A stretch of DNA of 64,000 bases from Aquitalea magnusonii (GTDB lineage Bacteria > Pseudomonadota > Gammaproteobacteria > Burkholderiales > Chromobacteriaceae), in NCBI RefSeq assembly GCF_002217795.2, contig NZ_AP018823.1:868001-932000 (forward strand). The letters are read 5' to 3'. The notes below the pieces were generated by a model, which made no database searches, was not told the origin of the DNA, and was given only the letters and a program-made list of their open reading frames with translations. Each line of letters starts with the position of its first letter. The first letter of the stretch is position 1. Made by a program: the position numbers and the translations under genes. Below, one piece after another: positions 39,181 through 47,292 of this stretch.

Positions 39181-40815
39181 TTACCATGTTCCGCGCCCGA
39201 ATCGGGCCGACATGGCCATGCTCCCGCGAGGGATGGACTTGTAGCCCCTGGTGGCCAGCGGGGCTGCATCAATCACGCGGGACGCATACACGGCGAGGGC
39301 CACTCCGACTGCCACGTCACCGTGGCGCTTGCCCTTGTCTTCACCAGTCGTGCGGGTTTCCGGGATACGCGGCACCCCTTTGATGATTTGCACGGCGCGC
39401 ATGTCGGCCAGCACATCCTTGTCCTTCGGCAGTCCGTCCAGGTCGCCATCTTCCAGGGCGGCTTTGACCGGGGGCATGTGTTCGCGGTACCAGCTTTCCG
39501 ACAGCATCACCTGGTGGATGCGATCCGCCCCGTAGCGCTGCATGGCCACCTCGGCCAGATACTGGCCATTACCCCGCGCATCGAATGCACCACCGGCAAA
39601 GCCCGGCAGGTTATCCAGCAGGTGGAAGGTGATTTGCTCTTGCTGGCGGAAGGGCACATTGCGCATTTCCAGGATGAAGGGCACGCGCTTGACCAGGTTC
39701 TGCATCTCAATCAAGGGGACATGGACCGACAAGTCACCGCTACGGGCAAAGTCCTCACCGTCAAAGCTGCGGACACCCTTGGGCAGCTTGTCCAGCTCCG
39801 GCTGTAGCACCGAATCAATCCAGTCCTGGCAGTGGCTGGTGCGGACATGGTCCGGCTCCAGTTCAAAGCCAGCCGGGCACTCATAGCGCAGTACCGGGGT
39901 GTCGGCGGACATGCGCTTTTCAATCAGCATGCTGCTGAGCCAGTTGCCGCCACTGTTCTTGGGGACGCAGCCGTACTCTTCGTCGGCCGACTCGGGGTTC
40001 GGGGCGTTCTTGTACAGATCGGCACGCCACTTCGCCTCGGCCTCGACCGACCATTCTTTATTGGTGACGTAGCAGATGCGCTGGTACAGGCCATCGGCAA
40101 TGGCATCGTCCAGCGAGATGCGATGGATGCTGTAGTCACGCTTGCCGGCACGGGTTTCCAGGATCAACTCATTGAACAGGTTCTCGACCCCGTTATGGGT
40201 GCTGATCAGCCGTACCTTGTTGCCCCACATGGTCAGCGCCAACGCGGCCTTGAGCAGCTCTTCGAGGGACTCATGGAATGCTGCCTCATCAATCACCACG
40301 TCACCCTGCAAGCCGCGCAGGTTGGACGGCCGGCAGGACAGTGCCTGGATTTTGAAACCCGACTTGGGGAAGCGGATCATGTAGGAGAGGATTTCCTCCT
40401 GCTTGCCTTCGTCCCAGAAGGTCTGCTCGTACACATCCGCCTTGGCCAGCTCGTTGAAGGCCTTGGCGAACAGCGCGCAGGCGGCGATGTACTCCAGCGC
40501 CATCTCTTTCTTGGAGCCGACATAGAAGGTATTGCAGCCCTGGCGACGGCGCGGCCGGGCGGCTTTTACCACGTTGCGGCCAGCTTCTGCCCAGGTCAGA
40601 CCAGTACGGCGCGACTTCTCCGCGATCATGATCTGGGACTCGTCCTCAAACCAGCGCTGCTGGTAGGGTAGAAAAACCGGCTGCTCGGCCGGGATGGCCT
40701 CGGCCACTTCCTGCGGCACCACCACCCCGGCCAGCTCCAGCTCCTCGGCCAGGTTAATTTTGCGCGGGCTGCCCAGGGCTTTTAACGGGGCTTGCTGTAC
40801 GGTTTCGGTCATCAC
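39181..40815 (-). CDS. Mu gp28-like terminase large subunit
   Basis: 544 residues. The ATPase domain has an adenine/Walker region IMIAEKSRRTGLTWAEA (about 63-79) and Walker B DVVIDEAAFHE (about 175-185). The RNase H-like nuclease domain begins near DLSVHVPLIEMQNL and carries GGAFDARGNGQYLAEVAMQRYG. Motor and nuclease for headful DNA packaging. Overlaps the small-subunit gene by 4 nt. Confidence 0.93.
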   Translation of the reverse strand: MMTETVQQAPLKALGSPRKINLAEELELAGVVVPQEVAEAIPAEQPVFLPYQQRWFEDESQIMIAEKSRRTGLTWAEAGRNVVKAARPRRRQGCNTFYVGSKKEMALEYIAACALFAKAFNELAKADVYEQTFWDEGKQEEILSYMIRFPKSGFKIQALSCRPSNLRGLQGDVVIDEAAFHESLEELLKAALALTMWGNKVRLISTHNGVENLFNELILETRAGKRDYSIHRISLDDAIADGLYQRICYVTNKEWSVEAEAKWRADLYKNAPNPESADEEYGCVPKNSGGNWLSSMLIEKRMSADTPVLRYECPAGFELEPDHVRTSHCQDWIDSVLQPELDKLPKGVRSFDGEDFARSGDLSVHVPLIEMQNLVKRVPFILEMRNVPFRQQEQITFHLLDNLPGFAGGAFDARGNGQYLAEVAMQRYGADRIHQVMLSESWYREHMPPVKAALEDGDLDGLPKDKDVLADMRAVQIIKGVPRIPETRTTGEDKGKRHGDVAVGVALAVYASRVIDAAPLATRGYKSIPRGSMAMSARFGRGTW

Positions 40816-41381
40816 TCTTTACCCAGCAGGATGCGACGGATGCTGCTTTCCATCTGTTCCGACATACCATCCGAGCCGCGCAGCTCTTCCAGCTTCTGTT
40901 CCTGCTCGGCCAGCAGCGCAGCACGGGCCTTCTGCTCGATGCGGGCCTGTTCTTCCAGGCGGAATTTCTTCTGGTTCACGCTGGCCCGGCTCAAGGTGGC
41001 GATGTTCTTGGCCACTTTGGACAGAATGGCGATCCGGTCTTCATTGGAGACATCCTCGTCCCCGGCTTCCTGAAGATTGACGATGGATTCAAACAGCTCG
41101 GTCTGTACCAGGGCGAGTAAGGCTTCGGAGCGAGTGTCGGTATCATCTGATGCGCCCTGGGTCAGCAGCTTGGCCGCTTCGGTACTGGCACGGATGGCAG
41201 CAAAGCGGCGTTCAATCTTCTGGCCATAGCGGTGGATGGCGGACTTGCTGATGCTGTAGCCCTTGTCGCGCAGCAGCTCCTCCAGTGCCTGGTAGCCACT
41301 GAAATTGCCATCGACCAGGGACTGGTCCAGCCAGGCACGTACCTCGGCCGGCAGCATTGAAACGCTGTTGCGTGCGGCCAT
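40812..41381 (-). CDS. Mu gp27-like small terminase subunit (DUF3486)
   Basis: 189 residues from MAARNSVSML (ATG at 41381). N-terminal helix-turn-helix (GYQALEELLRDKGYSISKSAIHRYGQKIERR, about 27-57), long coiled-coil helix (EEQARIEQKARAALLAEQEQKLEEL) before the C-terminus. Recognises phage DNA for packaging. Confidence 0.9.
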   Translation of the reverse strand: MAARNSVSMLPAEVRAWLDQSLVDGNFSGYQALEELLRDKGYSISKSAIHRYGQKIERRFAAIRASTEAAKLLTQGASDDTDTRSEALLALVQTELFESIVNLQEAGDEDVSNEDRIAILSKVAKNIATLSRASVNQKKFRLEEQARIEQKARAALLAEQEQKLEELRGSDGMSEQMESSIRRILLGKE

Positions 41382-41382
41382 C

Positions 41383-41697
41383 TTATTTATCCCAGTACTT
41401 TTCGGGACGGGCGATGCCGGGCTGGCAGTCGATGGTGTACTCAGCAAGGTCCACGCCATAGCGGGTGATGTCCGCCCACCAGCGGCCCGATGGCTCCTTG
41501 CGCAACTTCACCATGGCGCGGTCTTCCAGATAGTCCAGCTCCTTGCGTACCTCCAGCGGCGAGACATCGGGGATGATGGCGCGCATGGTTTGCTGGATCA
41601 CATCTTCGGTGATTTCATTGGGCCGGGCGTTATAGGTGGCCAGCACCAGATACCAGCGGATGCTCTCGCGGCGTACTTTGGCGGTATCAATATTCAT
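41383..41697 (-). CDS. Mu gp26-like protein
   Basis: 104 residues, soluble, with a winged-helix-like pattern (EITEDVIQQTMRAII, SPLEVRKELDYLEDRAMVKL, GRWWADITRYGVDLAEY). This matches the small gene at the gp26 position of Mu, just before the terminase genes. Role unknown in the family; a DNA-binding accessory to packaging is possible. Confidence 0.75.
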   Translation of the reverse strand: MNIDTAKVRRESIRWYLVLATYNARPNEITEDVIQQTMRAIIPDVSPLEVRKELDYLEDRAMVKLRKEPSGRWWADITRYGVDLAEYTIDCQPGIARPEKYWDK

Positions 41698-42068
41698 TGC
41701 TGCTGTCCTTTCAATTGGACGTTTTCGATTTTGAGGGCGAGACTATCCAGCTTGGCCTCGATCACGGTCTGGTTGCGGACGTAGTCTTCCCGGCGCACGT
41801 ACTGCAACGGCAGTTCAGCCTGGAAGCGCAGGAAGTCTTTTTCGATGCGCTGCCAGCCATCCGCCTCGCGCCGGTTCTGTTCCATCAGCTCGGCAAAGCG
41901 GGTGTCCCAGTGGGTGCTGGTGGCCTTGTTCGCCTCATCAATCGCCTTGAAGCGCTGATCCAGACGCTGCTCAAACTGGCCCAGCAACAGCTTGCCGAAG
42001 GTGAACACCACGCCCAGAAAGCCCAGCAGCAGGCCGACCAGATACCAAAAATCAACAGTGACCGTCAC
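41694..42068 (-). CDS. Mu gp25-like membrane protein (DUF2730)
   Basis: 124 residues. Start set at GTG 42068, which overlaps the previous stop as GTGA. One N-terminal membrane helix (YLVGLLLGFLGVVFTFGKLLL), then a long coiled coil up to KIENVQLKGQQQ. Overlaps gp26 by 4 nt. Found in most Mu-like lysis-to-packaging junctions; function unknown. Confidence 0.8.
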   Translation of the reverse strand: MTVTVDFWYLVGLLLGFLGVVFTFGKLLLGQFEQRLDQRFKAIDEANKATSTHWDTRFAELMEQNRREADGWQRIEKDFLRFQAELPLQYVRREDYVRNQTVIEAKLDSLALKIENVQLKGQQQ

Positions 42069-42277
42069 CGGTTTCCCCCATTTCGGCGCTCGATGGCGCT
42101 CTGACAACGTGTACAGCGCAGGCCGGGTGCCGCGACCTGTCGCTCTTGTGGAATCTCGCCCCCGCAATCGATGCAATGCGTGGCTGGTAGGCCATGCGGG
42201 ACCAGTGCCTGGCGTGCAGCAATGTGGCCTTCGCGCTCGTCCAGCTCCAGCTTCTGGGCACGATCAAACGGATCCAT
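42065..42277 (-). CDS. TraR/DksA-type C4 zinc-finger protein
   Basis: 70 residues from MDPFDRAQKLEL. Acidic helical start then CIDCGGEIPQERQ ... LRCTRCQSAIE, the DksA/TraR zinc finger. Short phage versions like this one can bind RNA polymerase near the secondary channel and mimic DksA-ppGpp. Overlaps both neighbours by a few bases. Confidence 0.88.
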   Translation of the reverse strand: MDPFDRAQKLELDEREGHIAARQALVPHGLPATHCIDCGGEIPQERQVAAPGLRCTRCQSAIERRNGGNR

Positions 42278-42464
42278 CAAAGGCCCCCATTGCCCGGTCA
42301 GCCCAGTACAGTGCTTCGGACAGACGCTTTGCAGCCTCTTTTGCACACTCCGCATCACCCCCGAGTCGAGCGATCTGGCCGACGACAGCCGCCAGCGCTG
42401 CGCCCTTGATTTCCAGGGACTCCATCAACTGGCCTTGCTCGTTTTGGATGGTCAGATCGGTCAT
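42264..42464 (-). CDS. Small phage protein (DUF2681/early lysis-region type)
   Basis: 66 residues from MTDLTIQNEQGQLM, with an AAGGA ribosome-binding site. Helical, alanine-rich, no membrane segment; includes EAAKRLSEALYWADRAM. Overlaps the spanin gene by 4 nt and TraR-like gene by 14 nt, so it belongs to the operon. No firm family. Confidence 0.6.
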   Translation of the reverse strand: MTDLTIQNEQGQLMESLEIKGAALAAVVGQIARLGGDAECAKEAAKRLSEALYWADRAMGAFDGSV

Positions 42465-43069
42465 GGTGCGTCCTTGGTATGCAGGGTGATGAAGGCATCC
42501 AGCTGCTGCTCCAGCTTCTGGCACCACTGGCCGTAATCCGCCGAATGCGTCAGAAGGTCTGTGGGTGATAGCCCGGCTCCGGCGCTGCCGGCTTGGTCGG
42601 CTTTTGCAGCATCTCCGGGGTAGGCTCCGGGCAGACCCGGACCACCACTGGCGACGGGGTATCCGAGGTTTTGGGCGTAGAGACGCAGCCCTGCAGGGCC
42701 AATACCAGTCCAGCGAGGGCCATCAGCTTGTACGACATGGGGAATCTCCTGTTTCAGTTGCTGCTGAGTTCTGGCCAGCTGGGCGCGCGTCTCCAGCAGG
42801 GCTGCACCGATCTGGTTGGCCTGCTGCTCCAGGGTCTGCTTGTCGCGCAGGGCTGTGGCCAGCTCAGCGGCCCACTGGTCTTTGAACTTACCCAACTGCT
42901 TTTCGTAGTCAGCCACCAGACCGATACGCACGGTCTCATCTGCCCTGTGCTGGGCAGCGGCACCCGACTCGACACCGTGCTGATGCACCTTGTAGGCGAT
43001 GAAGGCCAGGCCGGCCCCGATGGCCACGGCCTTTACCCAGGTCGGGATGAGAGGGATGGTCAGGTTCAT
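42461..43069 (-). CDS. Inner-membrane spanin (Rz-like)
   Basis: 202 residues. Signal-anchor helix at the N-terminus (WVKAVAIGAGLAFIAYKV), then a long periplasmic coiled coil rich in Gln (KQTLEQQANQIGAALLETRAQLARTQQQLKQE). The last part is Gly/Pro-rich. Works with the outer-membrane lipoprotein encoded within it to fuse the two membranes at lysis. Confidence 0.82.
   Translation of the reverse strand: MNLTIPLIPTWVKAVAIGAGLAFIAYKVHQHGVESGAAAQHRADETVRIGLVADYEKQLGKFKDQWAAELATALRDKQTLEQQANQIGAALLETRAQLARTQQQLKQEIPHVVQADGPRWTGIGPAGLRLYAQNLGYPVASGGPGLPGAYPGDAAKADQAGSAGAGLSPTDLLTHSADYGQWCQKLEQQLDAFITLHTKDAP
42550..42738 (-). CDS. Outer-membrane spanin lipoprotein (Rz1-like), nested in Rz
   Basis: 62 residues, read in another frame wholly inside the Rz gene. 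Signal peptide MALAGLVLALQGC gives a lipobox Cys near residue 17, and the mature part is proline-rich (TPSPVVVRVCPEPTPEML, KPAAPEP), as in Rz1. Nested Rz/Rz1 pairs are a known phage arrangement, so one DNA stretch codes both membrane-fusion partners. Confidence 0.85.
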   Translation of the reverse strand: MSYKLMALAGLVLALQGCVSTPKTSDTPSPVVVRVCPEPTPEMLQKPTKPAAPEPGYHPQTF

Positions 43070-43308
43070 GGCGCGTCTCCTGCCGCCGGAGCAGGTAAGG
43101 CATCACGGGCAATGGCGGCCCGCTTGCTGGCCTGGGCATGGGTTACCCATGCGGCCAGATAAAGCCCATACAGCCATTCCGTGGCGCGGCCATGCACCAC
43201 CTCCCAGACCAGGGCAAAGGTGGTTGCCACCAAGGCGACCGCGATGCAGAACTTGCTCTGCGACAGGCGCTGGGTAACCGGGTTGGTGAGGATGTCAGCA
43301 AGTTGCAC
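43066..43308 (-). CDS. Holin-like membrane protein
   Basis: 80 residues from GTG 43308, which has an AAGGA site 9 bases upstream; the longer frame overlaps the previous gene. Two hydrophobic segments (IAVALVATTFALVWEVV; WLYGLYLAAWV) and a charged C-terminus fit a holin. It lies between the endolysin and spanin genes. Overlaps the spanin start by 4 nt. Confidence 0.72.
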   Translation of the reverse strand: MQLADILTNPVTQRLSQSKFCIAVALVATTFALVWEVVHGRATEWLYGLYLAAWVTHAQASKRAAIARDALPAPAAGDAP

Positions 43309-43474
43309 GACGGCGGTTCCTTCGCTTGGCTGCAGCACGCTTGACCTTGGCCACACCGCTTGGGCCACGATGGCCTACCGGTGCGGACTGGCTACCAGTC
43401 ACCCGCCACCGGGATAACGGACGATGGTGGGCTGCCAGGGCATGCAGCAACAGGTAAATGAGCGGCCGGTGCAT
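43295..43474 (-). CDS. Small basic protein in lysis operon
   Basis: 59 residues. Its ATG overlaps the amidase stop by one base (TAATG), the main reason to believe it. One hydrophobic helix near the start (PLIYLLLHALAAHH), then a strongly basic tail (KVKRAAAKRRNRRRA). Could be an antiholin or simply a spurious frame in GC-rich DNA. Confidence 0.4.
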   Translation of the reverse strand: MHRPLIYLLLHALAAHHRPLSRWRVTGSQSAPVGHRGPSGVAKVKRAAAKRRNRRRATC

Positions 43475-43995
43475 TAGCTGGCCAGGATGTTCTTGGCTTG
43501 CGGCTTCATGCCGGCAGCCAGCCAGTTGGCAACGAAGAAGCCGGGGCAAGTCTTGGTCCACTCGCTGGGCTCCACAGTGCCATCACCATTCTTGTCTGGT
43601 GACAAATCACGGTGGCCAACCACCGGCACTCCCGGATACTTGGCCAGCAGAGCCTTCACCAGGCTGGCCAGCGCACCCCATTGCGCGGTGCTGTACTGAT
43701 CCGTACCCACCATGCAGATACCGATGGAGTTGGCATTGTGGCCAGCCACATGCGCGCCGATTTCATCCAGGGCGCGGCCGGTGGACTTGCTGCCATCCAC
43801 GTCCAGGACGAAGTGGTAGCCGATGGCCTTGAGGTCGGGGTTGTAAGCGGCAATAGCAGCCGGCTGGCGGTGAAAACCGCGCTGAGCATGCCACTGGTCA
43901 ATGACGGCTGCGGCCGTCCTGGATGTAGCGCCAAGCACCTTGCCGTTGGGGCTGGCGGCGCAGTGAATGACAATCAGGTTGATGGTGCGGGACAC
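43474..43995 (-). CDS. N-acetylmuramoyl-L-alanine amidase (endolysin)
   Basis: 173 residues of the amidase_2 / T7 lysozyme family. The zinc ligands are in LIVIHCAAS, in VVGHRDLSPDKNGDG and in the TKTCPGF segment (Cys). No signal peptide, so it depends on the holin. GTG start. The ribosome-binding site GAGGAAA lies in the 3' arm of a 7-bp hairpin (CCTCATG 44003-44009, CATGAGG 44015-44021), which could delay translation. Confidence 0.93.
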   Translation of the reverse strand: MSRTINLIVIHCAASPNGKVLGATSRTAAAVIDQWHAQRGFHRQPAAIAAYNPDLKAIGYHFVLDVDGSKSTGRALDEIGAHVAGHNANSIGICMVGTDQYSTAQWGALASLVKALLAKYPGVPVVGHRDLSPDKNGDGTVEPSEWTKTCPGFFVANWLAAGMKPQAKNILAS

Positions 43996-44563
43996 GATAT
44001 TTCCTCATGGGAGACATGAGGCAAATCGTAGGGAAAGTCAGGACGGGGGCAGATTGGGAAGGGGTTCGGTACAGCTAGGGGCGATAAGTGATATCTGAGA
44101 TTGGTAGCCAGCTAAGCCTTTCCTGTGGAATGCCATATGAGTATTATCATGGCAAGGCATGATAGGTTGGTAGTCATTAGAGACCGTCCGATTTCGGCCA
44201 AGTGCGACCGGTGGTGATTCCACGCCGAAAGCGGTCGTTGTAGGGTGAAAATAAGCGAAGCGCATTGCACTGGATGGTTTGATTTTGCCCCAGTAATACA
44301 CGATTTTTGTGAGTCGATCCATTTGTCATTCGGCGCAGTTCGCTACGCTCAGTGCGCCCTACTCTTTGGGATTGAGGTAGGATTACGCCGTACGCGGTGT
44401 ATAACTCACAATGGGTAAACCTGGAAGCAAGGGAAAATTAACCAAATTGCAGCATTGAATAATCCGCTATACCCACTACCAAACGCTGGAGATCCAGTAA
44501 GTGTCGAACTGGCACATCTGTTTGCGTATAAAATAGCGATCAGACATGTCCTTACACGTTGTG
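43996..44563. other. Intergenic region before the cassette block
   Basis: Contains the lysis-operon leader hairpin and an imperfect palindrome around 44185-44250 (GACCGTCCGATTTCGGCC ... GCCGAAAGCGGTCG). A leftward frame at 44038-44322 has no ribosome-binding site or recognisable content and is not called. Composition shifts from GC-rich phage DNA to AT-rich cargo here. Confidence 0.4.
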
Positions 44564-44624
44564 CACCCTAACCACCCTTCGTGGCTTCGCCGCTACGGCG
44601 GCCCCTCACGTCAAACGTTAGGCC
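44564..44624 (+). repeat. attC-like integron recombination site 1
   Basis: Begins CACCCTAAC and ends ACGTTAGGCC, giving complementary outer boxes (CCTAAC and GTTAGG). Inner boxes CGTG/CACG and a CGCCGC-TA-CGGCGG hairpin core complete an imperfect roughly 60-bp palindrome of the attC kind. A cassette-like ORF begins 26 bp after it. Confidence 0.6.
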
Positions 44625-44649
44625 TTTTCTTTTCACTTTTGGAGCGCAT

Positions 44650-45030
44650 ATGGCAACAAAGAATGACAGCATGTGGGGAAAGCACAGTGCTGAAAGAGGC
44701 TGGATACTCAATTGTCTCAAGTCACAAACCCAACCTATCGTCTATTCCTGCTCGTCCGCATCTTCAAAGGCTCGCGTAAATAGCACAGTTGTCACATGGC
44801 ACACCAAGACCAGCTCAGAAAAAAGTTCACGTCCCAAAGAACTATTCTTTCCCATCAAGGCTGAAGGTGTGTATCAGGTCGACAACCATGCCGATCACGG
44901 CGGCTACAAACTTGTATACCAAGGCGCAACATGCCTTAGCTATAAAACTATCAAACCTGACGATGTGGCGGTCGTGTTTCAAAGAAATGTTTCAGGAGAG
45001 GCTTTTTCTCAAATCGCTGCGAGCATATAG
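44650..45030 (+). CDS. Hypothetical cassette protein
   Basis: 126 residues with a GGAGCG ribosome-binding site 5 bases before ATG. No known family. Soluble, Ser/Lys-rich; a C-terminal beta-type segment includes DNHADHGGYKLVYQG. Its stop is followed at once by GCCTAACC, the outer box of an attC site, the normal layout of an integron gene cassette. Confidence 0.6.
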   Translation: MATKNDSMWGKHSAERGWILNCLKSQTQPIVYSCSSASSKARVNSTVVTWHTKTSSEKSSRPKELFFPIKAEGVYQVDNHADHGGYKLVYQGATCLSYKTIKPDDVAVVFQRNVSGEAFSQIAASI

Positions 45031-45072
45031 GCCTAACCATTCTGTCGTGAGGGGTCATCCAATTAGCTTTTG
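45031..45072 (+). repeat. Truncated attC-like site 2
   Basis: Starts GCCTAACCATTC, a perfect attC left box directly after a stop codon, but the matching GTTAGGC box is missing before the next gene. Likely a decayed site. Confidence 0.4.
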
Positions 45073-46239
45073 GAAAATAAATTGAAAACAACAGATGAGT
45101 ATTTTTGCGAAAACGGCACAAAACTGCATTTTACAACCAATGTGTATCAGTTTGAGTTCGAAGGCATACAAATATCCCTTGAAGGCATACCGCATTTGAA
45201 AAATGAGGAAACAAATGAGCTTTACCTTCCTCAGTGCGCAAGAGTCATTTTGAAAAATGTCGTAGACGGAGCAAAAACCAAGGGGCTGAGCAAGATTACG
45301 ATTTCCCCACCGGATAGTCTTAAATCAAAAAGATTTTCATACTGCAATAACTTGCCTTTCAAATACTCCGCTTTGGAATATTACTTTATACCAGGCCTAA
45401 TAGGATCGCAGAATGACGGCTTCCTTGTTCCGGTCTATTTCAACATGGACGTGCTTAATAAGTACACCCAACATCCTGACTATGATATAAAAATCCTATC
45501 ATCCACTTACGGTAATTTGTCTTGCAAAGATGAATGGCATATTTCATTTGGCATCAATAGAAACAAAAGCATATTGATGTGGCTTGGCGATATCGACAGT
45601 CTGCCTGACAAGGAAAAATATTACTTGGTTTCTGAAAACATAGAGCCAGAATTCGAGATACATTCTGAATTCTATGATGCGCAGATATGTGTCGAATGGG
45701 CTGAAAGCGCGCTTGAAAGCAAAGTTTTTCAGGCCAGAGAAAAGCTATCTGATCTGTTTGAAAATAAATTTGGCTATAAGTTATTCAAGCTTGAGGGCGA
45801 AATATCGAGAACAATAGCGGACCTTCAAAAACCTGTTTTCTGGGAAAATAGGCACGTCGCCCCTGTTGTTGAATCACTCAATAGAATATTCGTAGAGGCT
45901 CTCTGCGAGAAGAGCATAAAAGAGATAATTCTTGAAAAGGCACCCAGCGCTGATGTCAAAGGTCTTAAAGGGTTAAAGCTTTTCAGTACCCTACTGTCCA
46001 GTGTTTTTTTATTGGAAAACAGCGACGAACTAATGTGTCCATTTTTTGTTCTCTATGACTATCGGATAGTAATGTGCCATCTTCAGTCAGAGGGGACTAT
46101 AGAAGAAAAAATGGACTCTATTTATAATCGCATGAATATATGTGCAGAGAATCGGCATAACGAAGAAATTTACATGGCGATTTTTCAGCGCCTAGCACAA
46201 TCCCTTGATTCAATAATCAACCACATAACTCTAGACTAA
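45070..46239 (+). CDS. Hypothetical cassette protein, 389 aa
   Basis: 389 residues from TTG 45070; a second TTG at 45082 is an alternative, and no ATG fits. AT-rich and rich in Lys, Glu and Asn. No membrane helix or signal peptide. An N-terminal half of mixed strands precedes a C-terminal helical half (KLSDLFENKFGYKLFKLEGE; IFVEALCEKSIKEIILEKA). No family recognised. The stop codon lies in the left box of attC-like site 3, as in integron cassettes. Codon use is unlike the phage backbone, so it is acquired. Confidence 0.7.
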   Translation: MENKLKTTDEYFCENGTKLHFTTNVYQFEFEGIQISLEGIPHLKNEETNELYLPQCARVILKNVVDGAKTKGLSKITISPPDSLKSKRFSYCNNLPFKYSALEYYFIPGLIGSQNDGFLVPVYFNMDVLNKYTQHPDYDIKILSSTYGNLSCKDEWHISFGINRNKSILMWLGDIDSLPDKEKYYLVSENIEPEFEIHSEFYDAQICVEWAESALESKVFQAREKLSDLFENKFGYKLFKLEGEISRTIADLQKPVFWENRHVAPVVESLNRIFVEALCEKSIKEIILEKAPSADVKGLKGLKLFSTLLSSVFLLENSDELMCPFFVLYDYRIVMCHLQSEGTIEEKMDSIYNRMNICAENRHNEEIYMAIFQRLAQSLDSIINHITLD

Positions 46240-46292
46240 CAAGTCCTTCAAGCGGACACCGTGCCGGTGCCGCTTAAGTCCAACGTTGGAGC
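46234..46292 (+). repeat. attC-like integron recombination site 3
   Basis: Reads GACTAACAAGTCCTTCAAGC to CGCTTAAGTCCAACGTTGGAGC. TAACAAGTC...TCAAGCGGAC pairs with CCGCTTA...CAACGTT around a CCGTGCCGG core. This is a textbook attC form, and the previous gene's stop codon lies within it. Confidence 0.7.
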
Positions 46293-46375
46293 GTCCACTT
46301 TCCAAAAGTCTGACCGGCCGCTACGGGTCGTAGAAAGACATTGATGCAGGGATGCTATAGGACAAGAACAGTCAG

Positions 46376-46906
46376 ATGGAAATTTTTCTACTCAGCATGC
46401 ATATGAAACGTCGAACGCTGGGTTGCCTACTATCATGTTTGCTTCTTTGCGTAGCGTTCTCGGCTGCAGTGTGGTTTCTCGGAACACCAAATCGCTTATC
46501 TCTGCTTCCTCCGCAGCTAGAAGTGCAAAAAGTTCTGTACTCCGAGACTAACTCTTGGGGTTTTGGCCCCGGAGGAAATGAGACGGGAGTCATCTTGTAT
46601 GAGCTTCCTTCGCATATGTCCCACAAAAATCCAAGCGACTTGGTACCTGAACTGACATGGGAGGCAACTCCCTTGCATGGTCATCGCGAGTGGTTTGAGG
46701 GGGAAGGGGCTTCACGTACAGAACCAGGGCCTTTACTTGACAATTACTTAAATCGGTATGGCTTTGGCATTCCAATCAAAGCTGAGGTTGTAAGCGAGAT
46801 CAACCGTGCGGTCTCTGCACAGGGTAGTTGGTATGCCTATACCGGGCATGGGATCATCGTGCTTATGCCGTTAATCAATCGGGTTGCATTTGTTTACGCC
46901 GAATGA
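46376..46906 (+). CDS. Hypothetical membrane-anchored protein
   Basis: 176 residues. A signal-anchor helix lies near the start (TLGCLLSCLLLCVAFSAAVWFL; ATG at 46403 is an alternative start). The rest would face the periplasm: 46-176 with glycine and proline-rich loops and a hydrophobic end (WYAYTGHGIIVLMPLI). No recognised family. Third gene of the cassette-like block. Confidence 0.6.
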   Translation: MEIFLLSMHMKRRTLGCLLSCLLLCVAFSAAVWFLGTPNRLSLLPPQLEVQKVLYSETNSWGFGPGGNETGVILYELPSHMSHKNPSDLVPELTWEATPLHGHREWFEGEGASRTEPGPLLDNYLNRYGFGIPIKAEVVSEINRAVSAQGSWYAYTGHGIIVLMPLINRVAFVYAE

Positions 46907-47292
46907 CGTTACGCTTAACCTGTGAATATCTGGGCTTAACGAGTAACGTCTTCCCAGACGTAGTAACTAGACCGCTTTGGGTCGTAAGCTGCCGTTGAGG
47001 CAGCTCTTGGCAGCTCTTGGCAGCTTTAAGTCAGTTATGGCCATTGTCCAGATATGCAGTCAAGGTCTCAAGTTCGGCCAAAGCGGTCTGCCATCCTATC
47101 TACTATGAGTATCTATTCTTGGCATATACCGGCCGTTTATCTGTTACCAGCACTGGACGTTAGTTTCCTGCAACGGGGAATGTGAGTTAGATGCTGGCTA
47201 ATTGATGGGTGAATGTCACTTACATCTAAATGGCATGATAGGCGAAAAACAGGCAAAATGAGTGAACTGCACATGCCAAGGAGCAGATACCA
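46907..47292. other. Intergenic region with short repeats
   Basis: Holds GGCAGCTCTTGGCAGCTCTTGGCAGCTTT (three tandem GGCAGCT copies, 46998-47030 region) and a GACCGCTTTGGGTCG inverted motif (46971-46985) that resembles the one near 46312-46336 (GACCGGCCGCTACGGGTCG). No gene. A GACGTTAG box near 47156 could be a decayed attC end. Confidence 0.4.

Noticed and set aside
44038..44322. 94-codon leftward frame before the cassette block
   Set aside because: No start signal or known content; overlaps palindromic intergenic DNA.
46998..47030. Short tandem GGCAGCT repeats considered as a CRISPR
   Set aside because: Only about three 12-bp units with no spacers; no cas genes in the window.
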